Part shown: positions 8,793-18,561 of the stretch, piece after piece
How positions within the stretch are numbered: the stretch's first letter is position 1
How the letters are laid out: the number at the start of each line of letters is the position of its first letter
From: Streptococcus sp. LQJ-218
GTDB taxonomy: Bacteria > Bacillota > Bacilli > Lactobacillales > Streptococcaceae
Assembly (NCBI RefSeq): GCF_003428885.1
Contig: NZ_QQRU01000009.1
Coordinates: forward strand, 61,861 to 125,860
Length of the DNA stretch: 64,000 nt
Direction: 5' to 3'
The notes under the pieces: model-generated
Told to the model about the DNA's origin: nothing
The model's database searches: none
Seen by the model: only the letters and a program-made list of their open reading frames with translations
Translations under genes and position numbers: made by a program

Positions 8793-8835
8793 AAAAAGGA
8801 GTGAGTGAAGCGCATCGCCTCCCCACTCCTTTTTT
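8793..8835 (-). terminator. Terminator after greA
   Basis: Stem of 11 bp (AAAAAGGAGTG, 8793-8803, with CACTCCTTTTT, 8824-8834) and a run of T on the minus strand, 7 bp past the greA stop codon. Confidence 0.85.
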
Positions 8836-8841
8836 CTGTTT

Positions 8842-9324
8842 TTAGGCTGTTTTTTCAACCTTCAAGATTTTTACATCATAGCTACCAACAGGTGTTTCAA
8901 TAGTTGCTGTGTCACCTGTTTTCTTGCCAATCAAGGCTTGTCCAATTGGGCTTTCATTTGAAACTTTACCTGCAAAGGCATCTGCACCAGCTGAACCTAC
9001 GATAATATAAACTTCTTCTTCGTCCTCACCAATTTCTTGGATAGTGACTGTTTTACCAATCGCTACTTCATCCTGGGCAACTGAGTCACTATTGACGATT
9101 TCAGCATAACGAATTTTTGTTTCTAAGCTAGAGATTTGTCCTTCGACAAAGGCTTGTTCATCCTTAGCTGCTTCGTATTCACTATTTTCAGAAAGGTCTC
9201 CGTATGAACGGGCGATCTTAATACGTTCTACCACTTCTGGACGACGGACCAATTTCAATTCTTCTAATTCTTTTTCAAGTTTTTCCTTTTCCGCAAGGGT
9301 CATAGGATATGTTTTTTCTGCCAT
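8842..9324 (-). CDS. greA: Transcript cleavage factor GreA
   Basis: A 160-aa RNA-polymerase secondary-channel factor that rescues backtracked complexes by stimulating transcript cleavage. The coiled-coil N-terminus carries [20 protein letters not shown] (about residues 38-57), with the acidic tip residues D and E needed for cleavage; the C-terminal domain contains '[14 protein letters not shown]'. The start chosen is MAEKTYP at 9324, three codons inside the longest frame, matching the known GreA N-terminus. It lies downstream of mltG, separated by a strong hairpin. Confidence 0.97.
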   Translation of the reverse strand: MAEKTYPMTLAEKEKLEKELEELKLVRRPEVVERIKIARSYGDLSENSEYEAAKDEQAFVEGQISSLETKIRYAEIVNSDSVAQDEVAIGKTVTIQEIGEDEEEVYIIVGSAGADAFAGKVSNESPIGQALIGKKTGDTATIETPVGSYDVKILKVEKTA

Positions 9325-9359
9325 TTTTTTCAACTTTCTTCTAATGATATTCTCTAAAG

Positions 9360-9387
9360 AAAATTATGTGAAGCATCACATAATTTT
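9360..9387 (-). terminator. 12-bp hairpin between mltG and greA
   Basis: Perfect inverted repeat AAAATTATGTGA/TCACATAATTTT (9360-9371 with 9376-9387, loop AGCA), overlapping the mltG stop codon. The T tract on the minus strand is short, so it may be a partial terminator that lowers read-through from mltG into greA. Confidence 0.7.
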
Positions 9388-11140
9388 AGTTTGTTTGGTT
9401 CAATTTGCTATTGACATGTTCAGCTACATTACGATCATGTTCTTCCTGTGTCACTGCGTAATAGACTTTACCATCTGTAACATTTGCTACAAAGTAGAGG
9501 TTCTCACTCTTAGTTTGATTGATACTTGCTTCAATCGCGTCCTGACTTGGACTATCTACTGGGCCAGGCATCAAACCAGGTTTTGTATAAACATTGTATG
9601 GTGAATTAATCGATGTATCAATTCCAGCATCTTCTGCTAGGCTAATATTTTGGCCCAGCTTCCCTTGGGCATACAAGATTGCAATATTGCTTTGAAGTGG
9701 CATACCAAGGTTCAAACGATTGTAGAAAACACCTGCAATCAACTTACGATCTTCAGTCTTAGCACCTTCTTTTTCAACAAGTGAAGCAATGGTTAGCAAT
9801 TCATTGACTGTCAAGTTTTTAGACTTGATTGCACTATAGTGCGGAGTCAAGGTCTTATCCATGGCTGCCAACATCTCATCAATCAAGCTTTCAATAGTCG
9901 TGCTTTCCTTGATGGAGTAGGTCGCTGGGAAAAGATAACCTTCCAAACGGTAACGAGCTCCACTTTCTTTCGTTGGCAAGCTTTCGAGTAGGTTTGGATA
10001 TTTAGCAACTGCTTGACTGATAAAGTTGTCATCTTGAACTTTAGCCAAGAAAGCATCCGCAGTCAGAGGCTCTTTAAATTCACCTTGTAATTGGCCTACA
10101 GCTTGGGCGATTTGATCAATGGTATATCCTTCTGGAATTGTTAAATTCGCAAGCGCAGGTTCTTGAGGTTCAGGAGTGCCACCCTTTTGGAGTTCCTTTA
10201 TGATATCCTCTGTACTCATGCTCTTTTGCAAGTTGTAATATCCAGCCTTCAAATCTGAATAATTCTTATATCTCGCATAAAAAGCAAAAATCACTCCGTT
10301 TTTAATCACACCAGAATTTTCAAGCGCTGAGCCAATCTCTTGGACATTGGCACCTTCTGGGATTTGAACGGTTACATATTCCTTAGAATTTGCATCAACT
10401 GGTAATAAAGATGACTGGACATACTGATAACCGAAGTAACCACCTGCCGAAATCAAGGCTAGGAAAATCAGTAGAGAAATGAGGAAAGCCTTCAGATGTG
10501 ATTTTTTCTTCTTGACTGGTTTAACTGTCTCACGGCGACTACGACGTGGAATTTCAGAAGTGGCTTCAACAGCTTCCGTTTCCATAACTGGTTCTGGTTT
10601 TGTTACTTCTTTTTGAGGTTCTTTTTTAGCTTCAGTCTTATAAGAAACAGCTACTCTTGTTGGAATTACGTTGAAATCTTCTTCGACATTTTGTGGACGA
10701 TTAGTCTCTGGTCCTGGAACAGGTATTGATGGACTTGCTTCAGCTGGTGAAGTTAGAACATCTTGACTAGGGTGGGTTGGGACAGCAGGAGTTTCTCTTT
10801 GAAGCTCTTCTGATGGAGAAGCTGGAACATCTTGACTAAGGTGACTAGAAGTAATCGGAGCTTCTTCTCTTGATTCAACTGCCGGTGATGCAGGCACATC
10901 TTCACTAGGATGCTGTGGAACACGTGGAGCATTATCCATAATTTTTTCAACAGCTGATAGGGATGCATTCATCACATCTTCATCAGAAATTTTTGTCTTA
11001 GGGACAGACAAAGCTGATTTTTTTTCGGCAAGCTCAGCGGCCTCTTGGCGAATCCCTTCATAATGTTTTACTTTTTCTAAATCACGTAAAATCTGCTCTT
11101 TAAAGCTTAATTTTTCGTCTTCTCTTGGCTTTTCACTCAA
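9386..11140 (-). CDS. mltG: Endolytic murein transglycosylase MltG
   Basis: A 584-aa bitopic protein that cleaves nascent glycan strands and belongs to the streptococcal peripheral (mid-cell) wall machinery. Layout: a long cytoplasmic region (1-213), one transmembrane helix (about 217-236, after KKKKSHLK), then the extracellular YceG domain with the motif IASLVEKE; the catalytic Glu should be about residue 456. The start is a TTG at 11140 with AGGAGG eight bases upstream. The cytoplasmic part contains three imperfect copies of a HPSQDVPASP-type repeat (residues 77-135), a likely length-variable tract. An own promoter is visible upstream. Confidence 0.95.
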   Translation of the reverse strand: MSEKPREDEKLSFKEQILRDLEKVKHYEGIRQEAAELAEKKSALSVPKTKISDEDVMNASLSAVEKIMDNAPRVPQHPSEDVPASPAVESREEAPITSSHLSQDVPASPSEELQRETPAVPTHPSQDVLTSPAEASPSIPVPGPETNRPQNVEEDFNVIPTRVAVSYKTEAKKEPQKEVTKPEPVMETEAVEATSEIPRRSRRETVKPVKKKKSHLKAFLISLLIFLALISAGGYFGYQYVQSSLLPVDANSKEYVTVQIPEGANVQEIGSALENSGVIKNGVIFAFYARYKNYSDLKAGYYNLQKSMSTEDIIKELQKGGTPEPQEPALANLTIPEGYTIDQIAQAVGQLQGEFKEPLTADAFLAKVQDDNFISQAVAKYPNLLESLPTKESGARYRLEGYLFPATYSIKESTTIESLIDEMLAAMDKTLTPHYSAIKSKNLTVNELLTIASLVEKEGAKTEDRKLIAGVFYNRLNLGMPLQSNIAILYAQGKLGQNISLAEDAGIDTSINSPYNVYTKPGLMPGPVDSPSQDAIEASINQTKSENLYFVANVTDGKVYYAVTQEEHDRNVAEHVNSKLNQTN

Positions 11141-11171
11141 AAGTTTATCCTCCTCGTTGACAATCCATAAT

Positions 11172-11200
11172 ATTATATCTTAAAAACGAAAGAAAAGCAA
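11172..11200 (-). promoter_or_regulatory. Promoter of mltG
   Basis: TATAAT (complement of 11172-11177) and TTGCTT (complement of 11195-11200) separated by 17 bp, reading toward mltG. The -35 box lies inside the terminator stem of the upstream GNAT gene. Confidence 0.6.
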
Positions 11201-11216
11201 CCTAGCATGCTTTTCT
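11191..11216 (-). terminator. Terminator after the murC-GNAT operon
   Basis: Perfect 9-bp stem AGAAAAGCA/TGCTTTTCT (11191-11199 with 11208-11216) four bases past the stop of the last GNAT gene, followed by a T-rich stretch on the minus strand. Confidence 0.7.
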
Positions 11217-11219
11217 AGC

Positions 11220-11714
11220 TTATTTTTTAGCTTCCCAGACCATATCATACCAGGTTTCCCCTGCAAAGGTTGACTGGGACTGGCCTTCATTGACAAATCC
11301 ATGTTTTTCGTAGTAAGCAATGAGATAGTCATGACAGGTTAGGTTAATGCCTTCTCTTTCGTGTTTAAGAGCCAGTTCTTTCAAGGCTGTTAGCAATTTC
11401 TTACCCAGTCCTAGTCCCTGTGCCTCCTTGGCAATGGAAAGACAGGTCACAGAGATATAACCACCAGGCTCATGGCTATTGTCTTCTATCTCCTCTGTAA
11501 AGGACTGGTCCTGCAGATGGCGGTGTGGTCCAACTGGCCCTTCGATGTATCCTATGATTCTGTCTTCTTTTTCTGCAACCAGAAACGAGGTCTGAATTTC
11601 TCGCAAATGCGTCTCAAAAATCGAGCGAGGAATAGCTTCTTCAGCAGAGAAATTTTCTAGTTCGATCTCAAGAATACGATCTAAATCTTCTAATCTTGCT
11701 TTTCTAATTTTCAT
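11220..11714 (-). CDS. GNAT family N-acetyltransferase, 164 aa
   Basis: A single GNAT domain: 'ISVTCLSIAKEAQGLGLGKKLL' (about residues 90-110) carries the Q/RxxGxG acetyl-CoA loop, and 'LIAYYEKHGFVNEGQS' (about 130-145) the Tyr-containing end motif. It resembles the arylalkylamine-type acetyltransferases (AANAT-like 'EGPVGPHRHLQDQSFTEE'). Substrate unknown. It overlaps the previous GNAT by 4 bp and closes the operon snf2-hypothetical-murC-GNAT-GNAT. Confidence 0.88.
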   Translation of the reverse strand: MKIRKARLEDLDRILEIELENFSAEEAIPRSIFETHLREIQTSFLVAEKEDRIIGYIEGPVGPHRHLQDQSFTEEIEDNSHEPGGYISVTCLSIAKEAQGLGLGKKLLTALKELALKHEREGINLTCHDYLIAYYEKHGFVNEGQSQSTFAGETWYDMVWEAKK

Positions 11715-12178
11715 TGTGCCTCCAGATAAAAGGGATTAAACCAAATCATACTAAACCCTTGACTAGCTTCATAAAGCGAAGTTACTTCTTCTTCATCAAT
11801 GAAACCGTTCATTTCAAAGTAAGAAAGCAGCTCATCCGGACTCTTCAAACGAATAGCTTTGTAATCCCGCTCAACCGCCACCTCTTTCAAAGCTGCAAGA
11901 AGAAGCGTTCCCAAGCCCTGTCTCTGATGGTCAGCCTCGATGACCAAAGAATGTACTTCTAGACATTGCGGATTGTGGGGCTGAGTACCACCTAGAACAT
12001 AGCCCAAAAGCTGATTTTCATCCCTAGCTAGAAGAAAGGTATCCGCATACTTACGGATACTCTCTTCTAAAATATGGGAAGATTGCTGCTTTTCAGCTGG
12101 AAAAGATGAGGCTTGAAGTACCTCTATCTCAGCCAAATCAGACTTACATGCCTGAATGATTTTAATTGGAATTTCCAT
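11711..12178 (-). CDS. GNAT family N-acetyltransferase, 155 aa
   Basis: Similar in build to the next gene: 'VHSLVIEADHQRQGLGTLLL' (about residues 75-94) is the acetyl-CoA binding segment, and 'LLSYFEMNGFIDEEEVTSLYE' the C-terminal part. The two adjacent GNATs share the same order of motifs and a similar ending, so they may be an old duplication. It starts 9 bp after murC and overlaps the following GNAT by 4 bp. Target not predictable. Confidence 0.87.
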   Translation of the reverse strand: MEIPIKIIQACKSDLAEIEVLQASSFPAEKQQSSHILEESIRKYADTFLLARDENQLLGYVLGGTQPHNPQCLEVHSLVIEADHQRQGLGTLLLAALKEVAVERDYKAIRLKSPDELLSYFEMNGFIDEEEVTSLYEASQGFSMIWFNPFYLEAQ

Positions 12179-12187
12179 GGGGATAGC

Positions 12188-13522
12188 TTATTGAACATTA
12201 CTTGTCAGGTTAGACAAGAGACGCTCGAATGAGTATTCATAGGTTTGGATGTCTCCGGCTCCCATAAAGACATAGACAGCATTATCATGGTCTAGAAGTG
12301 GGGAAACATTTTCAACAGTGATAACTTGGTGTTTCTTATTGATTTTATTGGCTAGGTCTTCTACCTTAACATCACCATGGTCTACTTCACGAGCAGATCC
12401 ATAAATTTGCGCTAGATAAACAGCATCCGCTTGGTTCAAAGCGTGGGCAAATTCGTCCAATAAAGCAATGGTTCTAGTAAAGGTGTGGGGTTGGAAGACT
12501 GCTACGATTTCCTTGCTTGGGTATTTCTGACGAGCCGCATCCAAGGTTGCAATGATTTCTGTTGGATGGTGGGCAAAGTCATCGATAATCACCGTGTCAT
12601 TGACAATTTTCTCAGTGAAACGACGCTTAACTCCGGCAAATGTTTTCAAGTGTTCACGCACCAAGTTCAAATCAAATCCTGCTGTGTAAAGTAGACCAAT
12701 AACGGCTGTCGCATTCATGATATTGTGACGACCAAAGGTTGGAATGTGGAATTGACCCAATTCTTGACCACGGAAATGAACTGTGAAGGTTGAACCAGTT
12801 GTTGAACGAAGAAGATCGCTAGCTACAAAGTCATTGCCTTCTGCTTCAAAACCATAATAATAAATCGGAGCATCAGACGTAATCTTACGCAATTCAGCAT
12901 CTTCACCGTAGATAAACAAACCTTTAGTAATTTGTTTGGCATAGTCGTTAAAGGCATTGAAAACATCCTCTAGACTTGTGAAATAATCTGGATGGTCAAA
13001 GTCAATGTTGGTGATAATAGAGTATTCTGGGTGGTAAGGCATGAAGTGACGCTCATATTCGTCAGATTCAAAGACAAAATATTTGGCATTGGCTGATCCA
13101 CGACCTGTCCCATCTCCAATCAAGAAGCTAGTGTCTGTGATGTGCGACAAGACATGAGACAACATACCTGTAGTTGAAGTTTTCCCATGCGCTCCAGCTA
13201 CTCCCATGCTGACAAAGTCACGCATAAAGCTACCTAGGAATTCATGATAACGTTTGTAGCGGATGCCATTTTGGTCTGCATAGGCAATTTCAACATTGTT
13301 ATCTGGACGAAAGGCATTTCCAGCGATAATTTCCATATCAGGGTCCAGATTCTTTTCATCAAAAGGAAGAATGGTTATTCCTGCCTGCTCTAGGCCACGT
13401 TGAGTAAAGTAGTACTTTTCAACATCTGACCCCTGTACCTTATGCCCCATTTGGTGCAACATCAAGGCCAAGGCACTCATCCCTGATCCCTTAATTCCGA
13501 TAAAATGATATGTCTTTGGCAT
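12188..13522 (-). CDS. murC: UDP-N-acetylmuramate--L-alanine ligase
   Basis: A 444-aa Mur ligase adding L-alanine to UDP-MurNAc, the first amino-acid step of peptidoglycan precursor synthesis in the cytoplasm. Visible motifs: N-terminal '[15 protein letters not shown]' (UDP-binding Rossmann part), ATP-binding '[14 protein letters not shown]' (about residues 108-121), '[10 protein letters not shown]' near 152 and '[11 protein letters not shown]' near 305, all Mur-ligase signatures. Length is normal. It lies inside an operon with snf2 and a small hypothetical upstream and two GNATs downstream. Confidence 0.97.
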   Translation of the reverse strand: MPKTYHFIGIKGSGMSALALMLHQMGHKVQGSDVEKYYFTQRGLEQAGITILPFDEKNLDPDMEIIAGNAFRPDNNVEIAYADQNGIRYKRYHEFLGSFMRDFVSMGVAGAHGKTSTTGMLSHVLSHITDTSFLIGDGTGRGSANAKYFVFESDEYERHFMPYHPEYSIITNIDFDHPDYFTSLEDVFNAFNDYAKQITKGLFIYGEDAELRKITSDAPIYYYGFEAEGNDFVASDLLRSTTGSTFTVHFRGQELGQFHIPTFGRHNIMNATAVIGLLYTAGFDLNLVREHLKTFAGVKRRFTEKIVNDTVIIDDFAHHPTEIIATLDAARQKYPSKEIVAVFQPHTFTRTIALLDEFAHALNQADAVYLAQIYGSAREVDHGDVKVEDLANKINKKHQVITVENVSPLLDHDNAVYVFMGAGDIQTYEYSFERLLSNLTSNVQ

Positions 13523-13532
13523 GATTTCTCCC

Positions 13533-14150
13533 CTATTCCGTAATTCTTGTCAGATTCAACTCTTGGGCAACCTGACGTTCTTGTTCTTTTTGTTTATTCT
13601 TTTTATTGTAGATTTGGCTCTTCCGCAGAAAATCATAGTTGTTTTTCTTTGGATTTGAAGTTGCTTTTGACTCTGCTTGAGTCGAAATATTGCCACCCTC
13701 TTCCGCCAAGATATAATGAGACTGGGTCAATTTTTGACTATATTTGACAAATTCACCAGGGTTTTCCTTTTGGAAAGGCGCGGTAGGTTGATTGCCCTCT
13801 CTAACTAGACTTGGTTGAGAATGGCGTATTGTAGGAGTAATATCCTTAGTCAGATAACTTGCTGATCGTTTCTTTTTCAAGTCGGCACGCGCTTCTTCAC
13901 GCGCCACCTCCGCATAGCTCTTTCCTTCTTTCTTAGCACCTAAACGACCCTTCTTAGGTTTCTCTACTGGCTTTTCAATCGGTTTGATTGGCTCTGCTTC
14001 AGTAATAGGGGCCCACTCCAGATAATTCTTATCACGGTATTCTCCCTTGATATTACTGATAAAGTCAGATTCATCATAGAGGTCCATAACCGGCATCTCA
14101 GTCAGCATGACCTCATCATCTGACACCAATGGAAATCGTTCTTCTCTCAT
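13533..14150 (-). CDS. Conserved cytoplasmic protein of unknown function
   Basis: A 205-aa, highly charged, low-complexity protein rich in Lys, Glu, Pro and Gln, with no signal peptide or membrane segment. A Lys/Glu stretch in the middle ([18 protein letters not shown]) may be helical. No family is recognised beyond being a streptococcal protein that I recall keeping this place between the SWI/SNF helicase and murC. It starts 47 bp after snf2 and ends 10 bp before murC, so it is co-transcribed with them. Confidence 0.8.
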   Translation of the reverse strand: MREERFPLVSDDEVMLTEMPVMDLYDESDFISNIKGEYRDKNYLEWAPITEAEPIKPIEKPVEKPKKGRLGAKKEGKSYAEVAREEARADLKKKRSASYLTKDITPTIRHSQPSLVREGNQPTAPFQKENPGEFVKYSQKLTQSHYILAEEGGNISTQAESKATSNPKKNNYDFLRKSQIYNKKNKQKEQERQVAQELNLTRITE

Positions 14151-14197
14151 TTTCTATTTCCTTTCAACACTTCATTATAGCGTATTGTCTTGATTTT

Positions 14198-17100
14198 TCA
14201 AGTGCTGGCTTCAGAAATTCCCAAAATTTCTCTAATTTCTGCTAGGGTCAGACTGCCACGTGACTCTGTGCCGTCCAATACTTGTGACACCAGATGTTTC
14301 TTCTGTTCTTGGAGTTCCTGAATTTTTTCTTCAATGGTTCCCTTGGTCACCAAGCGATAAACCTCAACCGTTTTTTCCTGACCCATCCGATGGGCACGGC
14401 CAATAGCTTGCGCTTCCACCGCCGGATTCCACCAAAGGTCAACCAAGATCACTGTATCAGCACCTGTCAGGTTCAGACCGACACCACCTGCCTTAAGCGA
14501 AATTAGAAAGGCATCTCTTTCCCCTTGGTTAAAGGCCTTGGTCATGTCTTGTCTTTCCTTGGCTGGGGTTGAACCTGTAATTTTAAAGGAAGTCAAGCCC
14601 AAATCAGGCAGTTCTTGTTCAATTTTCTCCAACATTCCCTTAAACTGCGAGAAAATCAATACACGGCGTCCGCCATCTGCCACCTGTACCAGCAGGTCTC
14701 GGAGACTATCTAGTTTGCCACTGGCACCCTGATAATCTTCCATAAAGAGGGCAGGGGTATCACAGATTTGACGCAAGCGCATCAAACCAGACAAGATTTC
14801 CACCCGACTTCGTTGGAATTCCTGATCTGACACTTGAGCTAGATGGTCACGCATCTGTTGCAACTGAGCTAGGTAAATAGCCTTTTGCTGGTCTTCCAGT
14901 TCATTCTTATAAACTACTTCAATCAAGTCTGGCAATTCAGTCAGAACTTCTTCTTTCTTACGCCGCATCACGAAAGGCTTGATAAACTGAGCCACGCGCT
15001 CAGCTGGCAATTTCATAAATTCTTTCTTGCTTGGCAAAAGTCCTGGCATGACGATTTGGAAAATAGACCACAACTCACCCAGATGGTTTTCAATCGGAGT
15101 TCCTGACAAGGCAAAAACTGACGGCACCACAAATTGTCTCAAGGTCTGGGCGATCTTGGTCTGGGCATTTTTCATGACCTGAGCCTCATCTAAGAAAAGG
15201 AAGTCAAAAGCTATCCCCTGATAAAGATCACTGTCCTGACGGAAGGTAGCATAGCTCGTCACATAGATTTGATGGCTCTCAGCAAGAATCTCTTCACGGC
15301 TAGCTTTCAAACCATGAACAACAGCAACATCAAACTGAGGGGCAAATTTCTTAAACTCATCTGCCCAGTTGTAAATCAAACCTGACGGAGCGATAATCAA
15401 AACCCGACTTTCTTTTGTCACTTGACTGGTCAAAAAAGCAATGGTCTGCAGGGTTTTACCAAGTCCCATATCATCAGCCAAAATCCCACCAAAACCATAA
15501 TGATGAAGCATCTGCAGCCAGCCGATTCCCTTTTCCTGATAATCTCGCAAGTCAACCTTGACCTGCGTTGCTTGTCGAGGAAAGTCCTCTGGATGCGTCA
15601 AATCCTGGGCTAGATTCTGGAATTCTTGTGAAAAAGAAACACGATCTCGTCCTGTAAAGAGATGAGCTAAACTATAAGCCAAAGATTTTCGAGCCTGCAA
15701 GGCCCCATCTTTTAATTCAAACTGCCCCAGTTCCTGTAGATTTTGGCGAATGTTCTTGGTTTCTTCATCAAAAAAGTAGACTTGATTGGATGAATCAATA
15801 TAAAAATCTCGATTATCAACCAAGGCCTGCATGGCTTGGTCAATTTTCTCTTGAGCAATATCTTGAAAATCAAACTGGATTTCCAAGAGACCTCCCTTAG
15901 AGCCAATCTGCACTTGAGGACTTGCTAGACTATAAAGCTCTTCTAACTTGTCTGATAGATCAACATTCCCGATTTTTTCAAAGACTGGAATGATTTCATG
16001 AAAAAAATGATAGACAGACTCCGCTTTTAATGCTTGACGCCAAGATTGGAAGTCTGCTTCAAAACCAGCTGCCAAACAGACTTGGAAAACTCTTCCTTCT
16101 AAGTCAGCATCACTCGAAAATGGTAATTCTTCTAGCTCTTGTCGGCTAGATACCTGCTTATCTCCATAATCAAACTGAATTTCTAAACGAATTCGATTAT
16201 CCTCTTCCCTGTCAAAGTAAAAAGAGGGTACAAAGGATTTGATTTGTAAGCGTTCTGGAGCTGAAACGGTGCCCATCTGACTAAAAAGCGTTAAACAAGA
16301 AGCCAACTTATCTCGGTCACTGCTATCAAATTGTAGGTATTTCTTTCCATGTTGATCCAGAGGCAGCGCTTTGATTTCCTTGAGAAGACGCATCTGCTGG
16401 TCTCTTAGAAAATAAACCTGACCTTTATGGAAAAGCACAGCTCCCTGATAAAAGACATTGACCCTTGGACTCTCACTGATTTCCATTTCAAAATAATCCG
16501 AATATTCTGTTACTATAAAGGCATATAGATTGGCATCAGCATTCATATCCTGAAACAGCAGAATTTGGTAACTATCCACTTGATGGTCAAACTGAAAATG
16601 GGGCAAGGTCATCAATAAATTCACACCCTGCTCAAAAAAAGTCAGAGGGAAAAAGAGGTGCCGACCTTGATTTTGGAAAAAGAGCTCTGGAGTCAATCCT
16701 TCCTCCATCAGTCCACGCAAGAAAGTCAGAAGTTCTTGACTGGCTTCATCAAAGGCTTCCCAAGATAGAGACTCCTCATAAGTTTTTCCAATCATATAAG
16801 ATTTTCTCTTCTCGACAACTTTTAAAAAGAGTGGAATATCCCGAATGACATAGTATCTTTGACTATTGAGTTGCCCGATTCTCAGCGTCCACAAGATACG
16901 ATTGGTTCCTGCTTCCACTTGTCCCACAGCCGATAACTCATAGGCTCGGGCTGATTTTGGAGACAAGATTCGGTCCAAAAATTTGCCACCCAAGGTCACC
17001 TTGGTTTCAACGGCCTCTTTTTCTTCATGACCTTCTTCGAGACTCTGTAAGATTTCCTGACCACGTTCATCATTTTTTAGAAAATGCTCCAGAGCTGCCA

Positions 17101-17296
17101 AATGCACACAGTAGCCCCTCTTTTGGAAAAAATCGCAGGCACAAAAAACCAAATCATCCTCTAAACTATAGCGCAGTTCTTCTTCTGCAACGCGAGCGTA
17201 GAGCCGATTATTCTTTTCCTTGATGATGTCAACTTTACCAGTTTCATAAAGGGCAACGCCTTCGATACGGACTTTCCCCGGAATCAATTTAGCCAT
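14198..17296 (-). CDS. SNF2-family helicase with SWIM zinc finger (RapA-like)
   Basis: A 1032-aa superfamily-2 DNA translocase. The N-terminus has a SWIM zinc finger (Cys52, Cys54, Cys63, His65 in CxC...CxH spacing), then a large SNF2-associated region, then the motor: Walker A DDMGLGKT at 608-615, Walker B DEAQ at 703-706, LSGTPIENH, and the C-terminal RecA lobe with DLWWNP and QAIGRAHRMGQ. Bacterial relatives may remodel nucleic-acid complexes or RNA polymerase; role unproven. It is the first gene of the operon leading to murC, with a TATAAT box just upstream. Confidence 0.95.
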   Translation of the reverse strand: MAKLIPGKVRIEGVALYETGKVDIIKEKNNRLYARVAEEELRYSLEDDLVFCACDFFQKRGYCVHLAALEHFLKNDERGQEILQSLEEGHEEKEAVETKVTLGGKFLDRILSPKSARAYELSAVGQVEAGTNRILWTLRIGQLNSQRYYVIRDIPLFLKVVEKRKSYMIGKTYEESLSWEAFDEASQELLTFLRGLMEEGLTPELFFQNQGRHLFFPLTFFEQGVNLLMTLPHFQFDHQVDSYQILLFQDMNADANLYAFIVTEYSDYFEMEISESPRVNVFYQGAVLFHKGQVYFLRDQQMRLLKEIKALPLDQHGKKYLQFDSSDRDKLASCLTLFSQMGTVSAPERLQIKSFVPSFYFDREEDNRIRLEIQFDYGDKQVSSRQELEELPFSSDADLEGRVFQVCLAAGFEADFQSWRQALKAESVYHFFHEIIPVFEKIGNVDLSDKLEELYSLASPQVQIGSKGGLLEIQFDFQDIAQEKIDQAMQALVDNRDFYIDSSNQVYFFDEETKNIRQNLQELGQFELKDGALQARKSLAYSLAHLFTGRDRVSFSQEFQNLAQDLTHPEDFPRQATQVKVDLRDYQEKGIGWLQMLHHYGFGGILADDMGLGKTLQTIAFLTSQVTKESRVLIIAPSGLIYNWADEFKKFAPQFDVAVVHGLKASREEILAESHQIYVTSYATFRQDSDLYQGIAFDFLFLDEAQVMKNAQTKIAQTLRQFVVPSVFALSGTPIENHLGELWSIFQIVMPGLLPSKKEFMKLPAERVAQFIKPFVMRRKKEEVLTELPDLIEVVYKNELEDQQKAIYLAQLQQMRDHLAQVSDQEFQRSRVEILSGLMRLRQICDTPALFMEDYQGASGKLDSLRDLLVQVADGGRRVLIFSQFKGMLEKIEQELPDLGLTSFKITGSTPAKERQDMTKAFNQGERDAFLISLKAGGVGLNLTGADTVILVDLWWNPAVEAQAIGRAHRMGQEKTVEVYRLVTKGTIEEKIQELQEQKKHLVSQVLDGTESRGSLTLAEIREILGISEAST

Positions 17297-17346
17297 ATTT
17301 ATACCTTTACCTTATCTTTTTATTATACCATATTTTCCCCTATGAA

Positions 17347-17384
17347 AATAGCCTTCTAGGGATACTTTTCTCCTAGAAGGCTGG
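17347..17384 (-). terminator. Terminator after the MalY-type aminotransferase
   Basis: Perfect 11-bp stem AGCCTTCTAGG/CCTAGAAGGCT (17350-17360 with 17372-17382) then ATTTTC on the minus strand, starting 6 bp past the gene's stop. Confidence 0.85.
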
Positions 17385-17387
17385 ATT

Positions 17388-18554
17388 TTAAAGTTTAGCA
17401 AAAGTTGTCACAATCCGCTGACAAACTTCTTGCAATAGAGGTTTGGGCATGGCTACATTGAGGCGGGCATGGAGACTACCTTCCTCTCCAAAATCCAAAC
17501 CACGGTTGAGGATAACCTTAGCTTCATTTTTCAACAGCTCTTGTAATGTTTCATCAGTCAGGTCATAGGCTGAAAAATCAAGCCAAACCAAGTAGGTTCC
17601 TTGCGGCTTCATGACCTTGATTTTAGTCTCTTTTCCAAATAAATCTACCACATAATTAATGTGGTCTTCAAAGACTTGCTTGAGCTCCTCTAACCAATCC
17701 TTCCCATAGCGATAGGCAGCTTCTGTCGCCAAATAACCCAAGCCTGAAATTTCATGCTGATTATTAGTAAGCTGGCGCTTTTGGAAAGCTAGTCTCAGCT
17801 TGGGATTTTCGATAATGGCGTAAGAATTTTTCGTTCCAGCGATGTTAAAGGTCTTGGTAGCACTGCTTAAGACGATAGCAAAATCTTTGAAGGCAGAATT
17901 GATGATATTGAAGGAATGATGTTTGTGACCAAAGAGGGCCAAATCTTGGTGAATCTCATCTGAAACCAAGAAAACACCATATTTTTGACAGAGTTGACCA
18001 ATCTTCTCCAACACTTCTTTTTCCCAAACACGTCCACCAGGATTGTGAGGGTTGCAAAGAATATAGAGTTTGACATCCTCTTCCACTAAATCCTTCTCCA
18101 GTTGGTCAAAGTCAATCTCAAATAAACCATCCTTTTCCACCAAAGAATTGGTAATCAATCTACGATTGTTCAACTTGACACTACGAGCAAAAGGTGGATA
18201 AACAGGTGTGTTAATGAGCACTGCTTCACCCTCTTTGGTAAAGGCTTGAATAGCTGTTGAGATGGCTGGTACTACACCCTCAATAAAGACAAGGGCCTCT
18301 TTGTCAAAGTGGTAACCGTGTTGTGTGGCTTCCCACTTTTGAACTTCCTTAATTAACTCTTCACTGGCATAGGTATAGCCATAAACCAGTTGATCAGCGT
18401 AAGTTTGCACAGCTTGGCGGATTTCAGGCAAGACTACAAAGTCCATATCCGCTATCCAAGCTGGTAGGACCTCACTATCCGTTTCTGCTTCTTTCCATTT
18501 GTAGGTATGGTGCCCTAAACGGTTGGGCAGGCTTGTAAAATCATATTTTCCCAT
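17388..18554 (-). CDS. MalY/PatB-type cystathionine beta-lyase (PLP aminotransferase fold)
   Basis: A 388-aa class I/II aminotransferase-fold enzyme of the MalY/PatB group, which cleaves cystathionine or cysteine at the C-S bond. N-terminal 'HHTYKWKEAETDSEVLPAWIADMDF' region is diagnostic; the PLP-binding lysine lies in SSATKTFNIAG (near residue 230), and 'CNPHNPGGRVW' near residue 165 is a further family motif. It starts 7 bp after the gamma-family enzyme, so the two form a two-gene sulfur amino-acid operon behind a MET-box. Confidence 0.92.
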   Translation of the reverse strand: MGKYDFTSLPNRLGHHTYKWKEAETDSEVLPAWIADMDFVVLPEIRQAVQTYADQLVYGYTYASEELIKEVQKWEATQHGYHFDKEALVFIEGVVPAISTAIQAFTKEGEAVLINTPVYPPFARSVKLNNRRLITNSLVEKDGLFEIDFDQLEKDLVEEDVKLYILCNPHNPGGRVWEKEVLEKIGQLCQKYGVFLVSDEIHQDLALFGHKHHSFNIINSAFKDFAIVLSSATKTFNIAGTKNSYAIIENPKLRLAFQKRQLTNNQHEISGLGYLATEAAYRYGKDWLEELKQVFEDHINYVVDLFGKETKIKVMKPQGTYLVWLDFSAYDLTDETLQELLKNEAKVILNRGLDFGEEGSLHARLNVAMPKPLLQEVCQRIVTTFAKL

Positions 18555-18561
18555 CTTTGTC

